Shown here: positions 9,961-19,260 of the stretch, piece by piece
How the letters are laid out: every line of letters starts with the position of its first letter
How positions within the stretch are numbered: the stretch's first letter is position 1
NCBI GenBank assembly: GCA_003427395.1
Contig: BFEA01000780.1
Location: forward strand, 126,343 to 146,957
Source: Chara braunii
Lineage: Eukaryota > Streptophyta > Charophyceae > Charales > Characeae
Direction of reading: 5' to 3'
DNA length: 20,615 nucleotides
Translations under genes and position numbers: made by a program
Notes under the pieces: generated by a model
What the model was told of the DNA's origin: nothing
Database searches by the model: none
Seen by the model: the letters and a program-made list of their open reading frames with translations, nothing else

Positions 9961-10036
9961 AAATTCGGAATGGCGGGCCCCCACCCGCCCGTTTCCATCC
10001 CCTCACCGAGGGACCAACAGCCCTGGGCCCGGTTAT

Positions 10037-10053
10037 GACGTGCGATGCACGTC
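10037..10053. repeat. 7-bp stem, 3-base loop hairpin
   Basis: GACGTGC (10037-10043) and GCACGTC (10047-10053) flank GAT. Confidence 0.85.
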
Positions 10054-10089
10054 CTACCTGCTCACTGCTCCAAGAACGAGGTAGGCCAA

Positions 10090-10815
10090 GGGGCCAAACA
10101 CTTGTTGGTTCAAACTATGGGTGCGACCTTAGAAAGTACCCACACACTCCCTTCCCCACTCTCAACTTTTCGCACAAAATCGCGGCAAGATGCCCTTCGG
10201 AGCCACTTTTCCACGTTGCGGGCGACGTGAAAACGGCCATACGCATTCTTCCACTCCATTAATTGCGGGTTGTGGAGTTTCGGAAACCAGTATTTGGAAG
10301 ACATTTCGCTTTTGCCAAAAGATCCTCCGCTGCCAAAGGGGTCCCGGAAACAATTTCGCAAAAACTTTCTTCCTTTCTGCATTCCTGTGGGGTCCAACTC
10401 TTACTAACTCAGCCTGCGATTTTCAGGGCTTCACTCCACTACTCACCAAATGTGCAAAACTAGAATGAATCTTCTCCTAGAAACTGGAACCATACAAGCC
10501 ATATGTTTTTCTTTTGTGCAAGTGTTGAGGAGTGAAGCGAGGCCCTTAGGGCCACTGCACGTTTAAGAAACAAAAAAACAAAAACACGAGACAACTACTG
10601 TAGTGTTTGAAGTTCGTAACCCCTAACTCTTGGAGCACAGACCTGAATCCGAATCCATAATATATTGCTGGCCTGCCCATGTTGCTCCAGCAGTTCAATG
10701 AACGTCCTTCCAAATGAATGGGGTCCCTAGTAATTCTTTGCAGGGGACCCTTTGTAAACGAGACTAAATCCAATGAGTATGATGTGACCCTAATTTTTTT
10801 TTTCCCCTGTGCACT
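10090..10815. other. Intergenic stretch, no gene recognised
   Basis: Short open frames on both strands have no family resemblance. It includes GGCCCT/AGGGCC (10541-10553) and another ATGAATCTTC copy (about 10465) resembling the motif of the 5590-6842 array. Confidence 0.35.
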
Positions 10816-10818
10816 TAT

Positions 10819-10876
10819 AATTTTCAAAAGGGAGGCACACAGTTGGTTACCACAGCCTGCCCTTTTGAAATTTTTA
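10819..10876. repeat. Hairpin-forming inverted repeat
   Basis: TTTCAAAAGGG (10822-10832) and CCCTTTTGAAA (10860-10870) are perfect complements. Pairing extends imperfectly on both sides. The loop is 27 bases. Confidence 0.85.
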
Positions 10877-10891
10877 CTTTTTTTTAATTCA

Positions 10892-11023
10892 TAATTGCGC
10901 CGCATCACGTGTGTGGATGCACTATGCGGCGCATGTGCACAACTTGCACACACGTGATGCACCACATGTATGCTGGCAAGCATTTACAATTCAATCAAGA
11001 CTGATTTTGATTCCTCCCGATCC

Positions 11024-11059
<36 letters not shown>

Positions 11060-11215
11060 TAATTGCGCCTCATCACGTGTGTGTGTGCACTATGCGGCGC
11101 ACGTGCACAACTTGCACACACGTGATGCGCCGCATGTATGCTGGCAAGCATTTACAATTCAATCAAGACTGATTATGATTCCTCCCCCTTCCCCCCCCCC
11201 TGCCCCCCCCAGGGT
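10892..11215. repeat. Duplicated ~130-bp palindromic unit ending in poly-C
   Basis: Two copies begin TAATTGCGCC at 10892 and 11060 (offset 168) and run through the sequence encoding HYAAHVHNLHTRDAPHVCWQ to a C-rich tail. Copy 1 has a perfect 14-bp inverted repeat, GCATCACGTGTGTG (10902-10915) with CACACACGTGATGC (10947-10960). Copy 2 keeps 13 bp (11071-11083 with 11115-11127). The tail of copy 1 is (C)34 at 11025-11058; that of copy 2 is an interrupted C-run at about 11186-11212. The open frame across both copies (10911-11411) follows the duplication and poly-C (poly-Pro), and I do not call it a gene. Confidence 0.9.
11025..11058. repeat. (C)34 homopolymer
   Basis: An uninterrupted run of 34 C sits between the two copies of the palindromic unit. 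It is poly-G on the minus strand. Confidence 0.97.
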
Positions 11216-11503
11216 GGGGAGGCTTAATAAGAAGTCCAAAGTTCCTAGGAACCAGGTTACAGCAATCTGGAGGCTCCCATTGGTACCCAGTCAAGGCACT
11301 AGGACGAGGTCCCTCGGGTTCCATCAGCCGACTTATTATGACAATGGAGCGGAGGTATTTTTTCCTACTTCCCCCACCCCATTGCCCTCGTCTATCCTTT
11401 ACCCTTTGTAATCCCGATTACCATGTATTTCAAGTTCCTCTCATCTGTCCTTATCTTTCCCTCCTTTTTCTATTGTTCATCTTTGCCCTAAAACTCACCT
11501 TTA
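11216..11503. other. Probable LINE 3' untranslated region
   Basis: No gene is seen. Lying just past the ORF2 end on the minus strand, it may hold the 3' UTR, but no poly-A run marks the boundary. Confidence 0.3.
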
Positions 11504-11828
11504 CTAATCCACATCTACAACCAGGATCCCCTTGCCACCTTGATCTCTGAGGAAAGGTCCAAACTGGAGATATTCGCTAGTGTCCGCTGCCTCTACTGAT
11601 GCAGGGAGGCAACCCCACGAGCTCCCAAATGCGGTTTCCCTCCATCCTTGCTTCTGGGCCCACTTTGCTCCTTCATTCAAATTCGCTTGGATGGTACTCC
11701 GCAAATCTTCCTTGGCATATGCCATGGTTCTTCGACCCCCTTGATTTTCCTGATTGCGGCAACACCAAATGGCCCAAAGCACGGCCGCCCTAACTACCTC
11801 CAAGACCTCGCCATCCTCTTTTATTCTT
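11504..11828 (-). pseudogene. LINE ORF2 C-terminus
   Basis: The frame 11504-11803 begins MEVVRAAVLWAIWCCRNQEN, which matches the conserved ..ilW.iWk.RN segment at the end of plant L1 ORF2. The following sequence is Glu/Lys/Gln-rich and then Gly/Asp-rich. The stop near 11504 may be the natural end of the protein. Confidence 0.7.
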
Positions 11829-12303
11829 CCCTCTCACACAAGTGACCCGAGTAAGACCCCTGCCCCCCCCCTTTCTCTGGTCATCGCCTTGCTTTTTTAA
11901 TGGGAGGTTATATCTTTCCGCCACCCTATTCCAGTGCTTCCAGAAGCCTTATTGTCTTCGACAGTGGAGGAACAAACGTGCTTCTACAGCGTCCTTACAG
12001 AGTAGGCAAAGCGAGTCCATATGCCAACTTTTCGTAGACAACCATTTCGCAGTGGGTTCAAATGAACAATCAACCAAAGAGAGCATGCTTGCCTTTGGTC
12101 TGGTCTAAAAGGTTCTTGCCATTCACCTTTCCTGCAAGAGTCGAGATCTAAGTCGGGCACCCATCCTCACATCATACGAGATCAAAAGAGAAAGATAAAG
12201 AACTTTTGTAGTAACCTGATGAAATGGCCACGCCGTTTTGAGACTATGGTACGGTAGGCACACCCACCCCCTGGGATCGAAAGAAAGATCCTGTGCAGGG
12301 GCT
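11829..12303 (-). pseudogene. LINE zf-RVT segment, second (distal) copy
   Basis: This segment repeats 12304-12820 at an offset of 475 bp: GTAAGACCCC at 11851 and 12326, CTTCGACAGTGGAGGAACA in both, GGGATCGAAAGAAAGATC in both. By eye it is roughly 85-90% identical, with a ~30-bp deletion near 12150 relative to the other copy. Confidence 0.8.
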
Positions 12304-12820
12304 CCCTCTCGCACAAGTGGCCCGAGTAAGACCCCTGCCCCCCCCTTTCTTTGGTAATCGCCTTGTTTTTTTAATCGGAGGTTATATCGTTCCACCACCC
12401 TATTCCAATTCTTCTAGAAGCCTTGTCGTCTTCGACAGTGGAGGAACAGGAGCGAGATGTCTTCTACAGCGTCCTTATAGATTAGGCAAAGCGAGTCTGT
12501 ATGTCGACTTTTCGTAGACAACCATTCCGCAGTGGGGATGTTCAAATGTACAATCAGCCAAAGAGAGCCTGCTTGCCTTTGGTCTGGTCTAAAAGGTTTT
12601 GGCCGTTCGCCTTCCCTGCAAGAGTCGAGATCGCAATCGGGCACTCATCCTACACCATACACCAAAGGAGTGCCCCCTTCACATCATACCGGATCAGAAG
12701 AGAAAGATAAAGAACTTTTGTAGTAACCTGATGAAATGGTCACGCTATTTTGAGACTATAGTGCGGTGGGCACACCCATCCCCTGGGATCGAAAGAAAGA
12801 TCTTGTGCAGGGGTCCCAGG
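12304..12820 (-). pseudogene. LINE zf-RVT segment, element-proximal copy
   Basis: The frame 12414-12644 contains SLWLIVHLNIPTAEWLSTKS, then DSLCLIYKDAVEDISLLFLH and CRRR. This matches the zf-RVT pattern (F.Wl..h..l.t...l......C..C....E...HLF..C). It is one half of a ~475-bp tandem duplication and keeps the zf-RVT reading frame better than the other copy. Confidence 0.75.
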
Positions 12821-13387
12821 CGGAAGCGCACAGGGCGGGTAGGGCCTTTACCTTGCAGCACTGCCACCAAATAGATATGCGATTCTTTCGGTATTAGTTC
12901 TCCTTAATGGTGTGGACAGATGGGTGTACCCAAATATTGTAGCCATTTGTCACCTTCCAGGCCCGTGCTCATCCTCCAGCGGCTGCACCAATTCATAGAC
13001 CATGCCCTTTTCATATTCCTTAGCCACCCATTCTGCCACCGTTTCCTGTCACGCTGGAGCAGGTGCACCCATCCCACCCGGATTGCCTCCCTAAGTGCGT
13101 GCAAGCGCTGGGTCTTCGCTACTTGCTCGTGTAACGGTTGCTCCAGATCCACACTTACTCTGCCAGTTCCAGAGGTGTTTGATCTGGTAGACTCCCTTCT
13201 CCATCCATTGCATGCCAAATGCTCCCGGTACCCCTTGCCATGCAAACAACACGCCATCCTCTGCGAGTATGAAAGTATTGCCAAGATCTGGTCCACAGTG
13301 AAAGGCTTATGTTTGCCTAAACTGAAATTGACAGCAGAACGCTAGGACCGAGGACCATAATGTTTCTTCTTTAAGATTACTCAGCAT
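12821..13387 (-). pseudogene. LINE region between thumb and zf-RVT
   Basis: The position is that of the Trp-rich connector in plant L1 ORF2. The frame 12904-13296 is open for 130 codons but only weakly family-like (GDKWLQYLGTPICPHH at its end). It is assigned by context. Confidence 0.5.
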
Positions 13388-14087
13388 CTATGGTGCCATC
13401 AATGCCTGCCAAACAGCTTGTGGTGCCACCCGAATGGTATCCACAAGCAATGGGGCTGCCAGTTGTTCCAATTTGCCATATGTCCTGGCCTGCAATGCTC
13501 GCGCCCACCAATCATCATCCAGAATCACTAATCCTCCCTGCACCTTGGGTTGAATCAAATTGACCCATGCCACTCTTCCGATTGTATCCTCTGTGTTGGT
13601 CGGCCGGCCCATATAAACCTGGCCAGTGCTCCACAAAGATCCAGAAGGCAAAGCTTGTAGATAGGTTTTATATTAAATTGATTTTTCCGTACCTCTATGA
13701 AGTAAACCAATATGTGGTTTTGGAACTGGCGGCGCGTAGGCATATGGATCGCGACTGTGTACCATAGCATTGATAGGAGGGAGTTGTTGATTAGTATTGC
13801 CCTCCCAAATACTCTGGTTGACATTCTTCCCACCCGAGATGAGGCTCGGCCGATGGTGGCAGCAATTATGTCTGCAATCTGCATTGCACCTGCAGAACCT
13901 GAAGCCAACTTGATTCCCAGGTACCGAATGCCAACCCCTTCCAGCAGAATTTGTGTTTCCCCCACGCTTTCCAAATCCACCCCCCGCGGCAGAATGACCA
14001 TCTACTTGTTCCAATTTACCTTTCCTTCTGAGTACATCCCAAAGCCAGTTAACGTGTCATGAAGGAGAGCCAGAGGTTCTGGTTTCA
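13388..14087 (-). pseudogene. LINE RT thumb region
   Basis: Right after FADD the minus strand reads LTGFGMYSEGKVNWNK, the usual F...SGL.iN.KS block, then an in-frame TAG (14002-14004). The 148-codon frame 13555-14001 carries YLGIKLASG, GRAILINNSLLSMLWY and ARFIWAGR, matching F.YLG.plg, GR..LI..vL.s...Y and ..FlW.g. The next frame (13388-13651) has WVNLIQPKVQGGLVILDDDW, matching W..ic.PK..GGLGi. An insertion of about 25 residues with no family match lies before ARFIWAG. Confidence 0.85.
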
Positions 14088-14089
14088 GT

Positions 14090-14762
14090 AGTGTAACAGC
14101 CCCTGTGTCATCGGCAAATGTTGATGATTTAATTTCGGCATTAATTAATCTAACTCCTACCATCCCCTAGTTAGCCCAAATCATATCATGAAGGACTTCA
14201 GCATTATAATGTCGGAGAGAGAGGAAAACTCTGGCAAACCAATCTGGTCGCTAGGAAACTTGAGGACAATTGACCACAGACGTGAATTACCACTGTCCCT
14301 GTTTTAAGCAACCTCTACCCATGTCACGAATCGCTTCCCCACCCCTCTCCTAGTTAGTACTTCCAGCAAGAATCGTCAGCATACTCTTCTTTTTTTTCCC
14401 CTCCTTTTCCATGTGGAATCGTCAGCGTAGTCTATCATAAGCTTTTCCCAAATCAATCGAAATCAGCGCCACCTGTTAATACAGCACCTTTGCGACCTCA
14501 AGGAGTTGTTTCGCTAGGAAGATGCTGGTGAACATCCCTGGAACAAAACATGAACTACACCTAGACTGTGACCTTCATGAACTACACCTAGACTGTGACC
14601 TTCACAATTCTCTGCCAAGACTTTGGACACGATTTTATGATATGAATTCAAGACAGAGAAGGGCCTCCAATTTCGGATACCATCCTTGTCCCTTTTCTTA
14701 AAGATCAAGGTTACATAGACCTGACCAAATCCCTCAGGGTTTATATCTAGGCAATTCCACAA
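14090..14762 (-). pseudogene. LINE reverse transcriptase core (fingers and palm)
   Basis: VTLIFKKRDKDGIRNWRPFS, followed by VLNSYHKIVSKVLAE, matches RT motifs 1-2 of plant L1 elements. After a small duplication, ALISIDLGKAYDRL (motif A with catalytic Asp; codons within 14428-14466) and STFADDTGAV (motif C; FADD at 14107-14118) follow in order. Motif B, normally QG.PLSP.LF, is degenerate: only LRHYNAEVLHDMIW after it is readable. Stops and frameshifts separate the blocks. In an intact element this domain copies the RNA template at the nicked target. Confidence 0.85.
14549..14602 (-). repeat. 27-bp perfect tandem duplication inside the RT
   Basis: The unit CATGAACTACACCTAGACTG plus TGACCTT occurs twice back to back (14549-14575 and 14576-14602). 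It encodes EGHSLGVVH twice in frame, between RT motif 2 and the FvpgR-like segment. Confidence 0.95.
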
Positions 14763-14784
14763 TGGCCTTCCTCACTTCTTTCGC

Positions 14785-15554
14785 TTGGATGGGTCCCTCC
14801 AATTGTTGGGCTTGTCCTTCCAACAGGCATGTTCAGATTGCGGACGACACCGCCGCCTGAGCCTTTTGTTCCATCTCCTGTTGGGACCACTCCTCCTCCT
14901 CCATAAACAACCATTTGTAATAATCGACTTCATATCTGAAAATGTCCAGAGTGCATTCTGCCAGTGTCATGTTCATGTGAAACGGGTCTCTAAGTTGGCG
15001 CATACTGATGGTGGAGTGCTTTCATTTTACTTCCCGGAAGAACCAACGGGTCATGCGTTTTCCTTGTTTGATTCATCTGACTTTGGTAGCCCACTTCGTT
15101 CTGGCCACCTTTTTGGTTATCCATTGTCTCCATTCCACCATTAGTTGTTCCCTTTTTGCCGACCATTCATTCTCCAACTAGCCATCCCTCGGTCCCTCCT
15201 CCATAATTGCCATTTTTTCCACGAATTTTGTCCATGTCCTCTCCTTTAGTAATCACTAGACTTTTACTCTTCTTCTACGTACCACAACCAATGTTCTGGA
15301 CCCATCCTTGATCCAAGACAACATAGGTGTGTCCTATGTTTTTGTTCCATCCACTCTTCCCAATGTTGCCCAGTCAATATGCTAAACCAGGCATCCCGAA
15401 ATACCCAAGCCGGCAATGCCTTCGGTGTCTGCAGAAGCACTGGTTCCACCAGCTTTGCAATCGGTGCTACTACCGTTGCATAGTCTAATGAGGCCCTAGG
15501 GACTACTTCGATTTGCAAGGACCTCAAGCTAGTCTCGCTATCCACCCAAACCAT
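14785..15554 (-). pseudogene. LINE endonuclease end and linker to RT
   Basis: The first 96-codon frame (15264-15554) contains SLDYATVVAP in the position of the SDH.P motif that closes the endonuclease, with Tyr replacing the catalytic His, followed by WVFRDAWFSI, the usual fRfe..W segment. The remaining linker down to 14785 reads as charged helix-rich sequence in shifting frames, with stops. Confidence 0.65.
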
Positions 15555-15555
15555 A

Positions 15556-15860
15556 ACTAAACGGACTCACTTTTTTTAATGAGACCCAGCCCAGGTAAAA
15601 GTCCTCTAGTCCGAGTACAGTTTCCTAAAGAGGTCCACCATATGAAGTTGGGCCATCACAAGTTGCACAGCACGAGCGTGGGAACATGGTTACACCAGTA
15701 CCACCGAGTGCACTCTTGGCTCAAAGACGGTGTTAAAGCCTCCAGTTATAATGGTATGCTTAGCTTCCGGCAAAATAGTAGGCAGTGACCGCCAAAACCA
15801 TTTGTGATCAAAACATTTGTAGACACAAAACATCAATTCCTTAAGGGAGAATTGTTGAAA
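15556..15860 (-). pseudogene. LINE endonuclease domain, C-terminal part
   Basis: Reading the minus strand, a segment ending TIITGGFNTVFEPRVHS matches the conserved GDFN..L.P..H block of L1 apurinic endonucleases (exonuclease-endonuclease-phosphatase fold, nicks target DNA). The Asp of GDFN is Gly here (GGFN, plus coordinates 15732-15743). It is preceded by a VYKCFDHKWFWRSLP segment (the usual vYgp...fW..L region) and followed by an RTFTWAGS block. Several stops interrupt the frame. The first ~130 residues of the domain are not visible upstream of 15860. Confidence 0.75.
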
Positions 15861-16999
15861 TGCCCCTAAAAGTTATGATATTTCATCAGATACCCCTAAA
15901 ACACAGGAGTACGACGAAATGTCCTGAACTTCTGCTTTTTGCTCCTCTCAAGACCATGGGTGTGACGAACTCGCCGGGATGGCGGTCCATCAAGATCAAA
16001 ACGAAGGGGTGAGGGAGATGGAGATGGAGTTGGAAGGGACAGCACAGCTCCAACGCAGACTCAAAACGCACGTACTCTAAAATGTGTTGATGAAGAGTGT
16101 GGTGGTACCGGGCAGGACAAGACTGGACTGAATGAATATATGGCCTGTGGGATAAGGCCACGGCCTAGTCCCACAAGCCGAACAGGCAACATAACCAAAT
16201 AGCCTTAGCTCTAGGCCAACGCAGTCAGGCACGTTGCACGATCCTCAAACCTGTAGTTGATTGCAAGAGCCATAAACACACTTCCGCAAAAACAGCAGAA
16301 CTCCACAACAATAAAGATGAGAAATCTAGGATGCGGAGCAAGCTCCATGCAGTGTCCATGCAATGCAGCCTAAGCTATATAATGTCAAAGCAAAAGCAAA
16401 TATCTAATATACATATCCTAGCTAACACCAGAAAATGAAATGTAGCAGGGTATAATTCTAAAGTCCTAGAGGCAATTGTCTTAGCGCTGAAGGGAAACGA
16501 TAGCAATATGTCACAAGATAATGTTGTGTCGTTAAACCACTAAGAGTGGGATGGTCTCAGAGGGGGTGAATGAGCCTAAGAATCGAAACTCCTAAGGGTA
16601 GTCATACACGAAGATTGGATTGGCCATCAGGCTCAGGGCGAGGGAATGGTAGCAAAACAAAACCAATAACCCTAACAGATGGTCCATCAAGGCGAGTAAT
16701 GCTCGACGAAAGGGTGACATCATGAAGGGTCAAGCATGAAAGGGGAGTCTGGAATAGGGTGGAGATACGCCTAATTGAAGGCATGCAATAGCCGACACTA
16801 GGGTGATGAGGGAAACATGCACACAACTTACCGACTGAGAGGGAACTCTGGAGCAAGGAAGCCAAGATAACGCTACGGTCCCAATGCCTATGCGATACCA
16901 AGGGAGAGCCCAACTCACGGAGAACCAGCAAAGTGAGAACCCTCATGCAACACATACAAGGGAAAGCACAAGGTGGGTTGGTGACGTTAAGTAATCGCG
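15861..16999. other. Intergenic stretch between the LINE and the Gypsy element
   Basis: At 15860-15902 two copies of a CCCCTAAAA motif (AAATGCCCCTAAAA and ATACCCCTAAAA) lie 31 bp apart. The rest has short open frames without family resemblance. The part nearest 17000 may be the 3' UTR or LTR of the minus-strand Gypsy element, but I see no LTR ends. Confidence 0.35.
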
Positions 17000-17289
17000 T
17001 CGAAGGTAGTTGAAGTCGATAAAGTAGCTGAAGTCGTCGAGGTGGTCGATGAAGTTTATGAAGTAGGAGTCCCGTCGATGTCGAAGCAGAGCCGCAAAAC
17101 GCTCACATCCTGAAGAAGTTGATGATGGAGTACCTGATACTGTGAGTAAGTGGTACGAGATAGGTAGGTAATAAGAGTGTCAATCATCGAGACGCCAAGG
17201 GCGTCGATGAGTGCATTGTGGACGCACGAAGAGGTTCGTCTGCTCCTGAAGAACGGCCTCTGAGGGAGTGGGCTCGTCCTCAGCAATCT

Positions 17290-17602
17290 CCTCAACCTGA
17301 GGAGGAAGAGGGTCAGTCAGTTGAGTAGGAGCAGATTTTCCAGCACGACGAGCACGATCATACGCACGCACCAACATCGTGACGTACTAAATGTTCGAGG
17401 GGCTCCCAAGTAGCCTTCTCATCAGGTACTCGATGCGTGAAAGGGTATCGTCAGCAACTCGACGAGATAGGATGTCGAAAACGACGAGCTCCTCGTGACC
17501 GTCCACCATGATAGGTGGAGGGCGCTCATAAGGACATTCGGCGAAGCGTTCGAACGATCTACGATAAGGACACAGAAAGGAGACATGGTATACATCGTGC
17601 AC
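17290..17602 (-). pseudogene. Chromodomain at integrase C-terminus
   Basis: MHDVYHVSFLCPYRRS matches the hnVFHVSlLkPy junction. Then RPPPIMVDGHEELVVFDILS and IEYLMRRLLGSP fit the chromodomain core (PPPi.vdg..Eyev..Il..R.....yLVkW.G.p). Trp at the kW position is replaced by Arg, and a stop follows SPSNI. Chromodomains steer chromovirus insertion toward modified histones. The tail to about 17180 is acidic (EEIAEDEPTPSEAV). Confidence 0.75.
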
Positions 17603-17890
17603 GAGAGCCTATCGAAGGTAATCAGGTAGCTTCACACAAAAGCTCACCGGACTAGCGACAACATCAGAACCGACAACATAAAGGATGCGGCATGGACCGA
17701 AGACTTGATGCTTGAACTTGCGTAGCGTATCCGCTTCGAGCTGCGAGTGGTGTGCGTCGACGAGCACATCGTTACCGACTTTGAATGGATGATCCATTCG
17801 TGATCGGTTCGCTTGTGTGGCATGCAAGTCTGGGAGTCGACTAGACTCTTGTGTGCGTGTCTCATAATCGTCGCCATGTGGACAATCCAA
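17603..17890 (-). pseudogene. Gypsy integrase C-terminal domain
   Basis: The frame 17609-17890 has FKVGNDVLVDAHHSQ, a K..FGP.RIL..VG segment and VKLPDYLR. This matches the f.vGd.VlL....l......KL...f.GPf.I......y.L.LP pattern of the Gypsy integrase C-terminus (GPY/F type). It ends in a stop followed directly by the chromodomain-containing frame. Confidence 0.8.
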
Positions 17891-18459
17891 GCGTCAAGCG
17901 CAGGACAACAAGTGTCTGGAAGCAACCGTGACGATCGTAGGAAATCCACGGGTACGGGACGGTTATAGCCGAGGTTGTAATAGAATGGCAACATCCCCGT
18001 GGCTGGCGAAACGGCGTGGTTGTACACAATCTCCGTGTGAGGTAAGTGTAAGTCCCACCGCAGGTCATCCCTAATAAACTTTCGGAGGATATTACTACCA
18101 GTTTTATTGGTGACCGCAGTCTGACCATCCGTCTGAGGGTGGTAAGACGACAAGAAGCGAAGTTTGTGTAGGAATCGCCATAATGTCTTGATAAAACACG
18201 GGTCACGATCGGAGACGATGCTCTGAGGTAAGTCGTGATCTCTCACGACTCGGTCGAAACGATGTTGGTGACCTCACAAGCATTAATGTGATAGCGGCAC
18301 GGGACAAAACGTGCACGTGAAGCGATCAATGACGACCAAGATAGCATCATGACCTCACTCAGAGGGAGGGCGGAGGGGACCAACAAAATCCATCGAGATG
18401 GACTGCCAACGACCCTCAAGTACGGGTAGAGGCTGAAGTAACCATACGAAAGGTGGTTC
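17870..18459 (-). pseudogene. Gypsy integrase catalytic core
   Basis: A WQSISMDFVGPLR block (first Asp codon within 18385-18393), then AILVVIDRFT, DLPQSIVSDRDPCF (second Asp, 18199-18213) and SSYHPQTDGQTAVTNKTGSN follow in the order of an rve core. The expected catalytic Glu after TDGQT is Ala (GCG, plus 18115-18117). A stop near 18355 and a frameshift around 18245-18290 break the first third. The 200-codon frame 17644-18246 covers the rest until it shifts near 17890. An intact integrase inserts the cDNA into the chromosome. Confidence 0.88.
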
Positions 18460-18882
18460 ACTTATTCACCTCTTGAGAGGTAGAACCCTCCTGGAGGTAG
18501 GCTTTGACGAAGTCCTTGAACTTCGGCCAAAAGTATAGGCGGCAAACACGATCGGCCAAAAGTTATGGCCTGAACGCAGAGCTGTCAAGATGCTGAGCTG
18601 TCCAAATGTGGAACTGTCCAGTGGAGGGAATGCATATATGTGGTTGGAGTTGACAAAATTGACCATGGACCGTTCTCACCGAGAGAATATGAAGGAACGG
18701 TCATGCCATGCCATCGTGTCGCATAGATGTCGCGATAGTCTGGGCAGTGGCGGTACTGAGTGCGATATGCGTCGCTCACTAAGGAGCAACGGTGGTGACC
18801 GAGATGGCAACAAGTTAGATGGGTTCCTGATTGTGATAAGGACAGCAGGACAAGGCATCAGCGACGCGGTTCTTTTCACCCT
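18460..18882 (-). pseudogene. Gypsy RNase H end, linker and H2C2 region
   Basis: On the minus strand GEKNRVADALSCCP (about 18836-18880) is the hallmark Gk.N.vADALSR motif. A CPDYRDIYATRWHG segment (about 18700-18750) and YFWPKFKDFVKAYLQEG (about 18480-18540) match the linker and the yWP.m..dv..yv end of the H2C2 zinc-binding module. Frame changes and stops lie between them, and the zinc ligands are not all recognisable. Confidence 0.7.
18874..18882. repeat. Target-site duplication, left copy
   Basis: TTTCACCCT, identical to 19252-19260, bounds the nested insertion. The bases beyond differ (T at 18873, G at 19251). Confidence 0.7.
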
Positions 18883-19251
18883 ATGTTACCAGTTGTTCGA
18901 TGGTAGGACGTCGTCCTGGGCGGACAGTCGAGGGGATCCCAGACGTCCGGGCGCCGACAACTCTATTTTTAGCAATTAAAAGCACCAAAAAAAAGAAAAC
19001 AAATTGAGGGCGTTTTTAATTTAATTTTTATTTTAAATTTGACATCGAATTCCAATATCATCCCAAGGCAAAAGTTGTTCAGTTTAATTTTTTACATAAC
19101 ATAGTTTTTTTCATAATCTTTTTAGGACTTTTTTTTTTTTTTTGGCGCTCGGGCTTGGACAGACTGCCCGGGGAGGATGTCCGACCAGTTGTCCGAGCGG
19201 ACAACCCCGAACGGTTAGGGGGGTTCCGGACGTCCGATCAGGTAACCTAGG
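18883..19251. mobile_element. ~369-bp nested insertion, probable non-autonomous DNA transposon
   Basis: The RNase H reading is interrupted between TTTCACCCT at 18874-18882 and TTTCACCCT at 19252-19260, a 9-bp direct repeat that looks like a target-site duplication. The ends show a short imperfect inverted repeat: ATGTTACCAG on the left, and CCTAGGTTACCTG as the complement of the right end. The interior has GC-rich arms carrying GACGTCC and CGGACAAC motifs around an AT-rich core with a T-run (19129-19143). A 9-bp duplication is typical of Mutator-like elements. Terminal repeats are short, so the class is tentative. Confidence 0.65.
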
Positions 19252-19260
19252 TTTCACCCT
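19252..19260. repeat. Target-site duplication, right copy
   Basis: TTTCACCCT. Removing the insert and one copy leaves the retroelement reading frame continuous across the site. Confidence 0.7.

Larger units (their letters stand above)
11504..15860 (-). mobile_element. Degenerate 5'-truncated L1-type LINE (plant non-LTR retrotransposon)
   Basis: On the minus strand the following can be read in the order of an L1 ORF2: end of the apurinic endonuclease domain (15556-15860), linker, reverse transcriptase with motif A and FADD, thumb, zf-RVT and the C-terminal IW..RN segment. Frameshifts and stops break every part. The N-terminal half of the endonuclease and all of ORF1 are missing, so the copy is 5' truncated, as is usual for LINEs. 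No poly-A tail or target-site duplication could be fixed at the 3' end (about 11400-11500). The order of domains on one strand over 4.3 kb makes the identity secure. Confidence 0.88.

Noticed and set aside
10911-11411. 166-codon frame with poly-proline
   Set aside because: It is created by the duplicated palindromic unit and the (C)34 run. Homopolymer length errors alone would change the frame.
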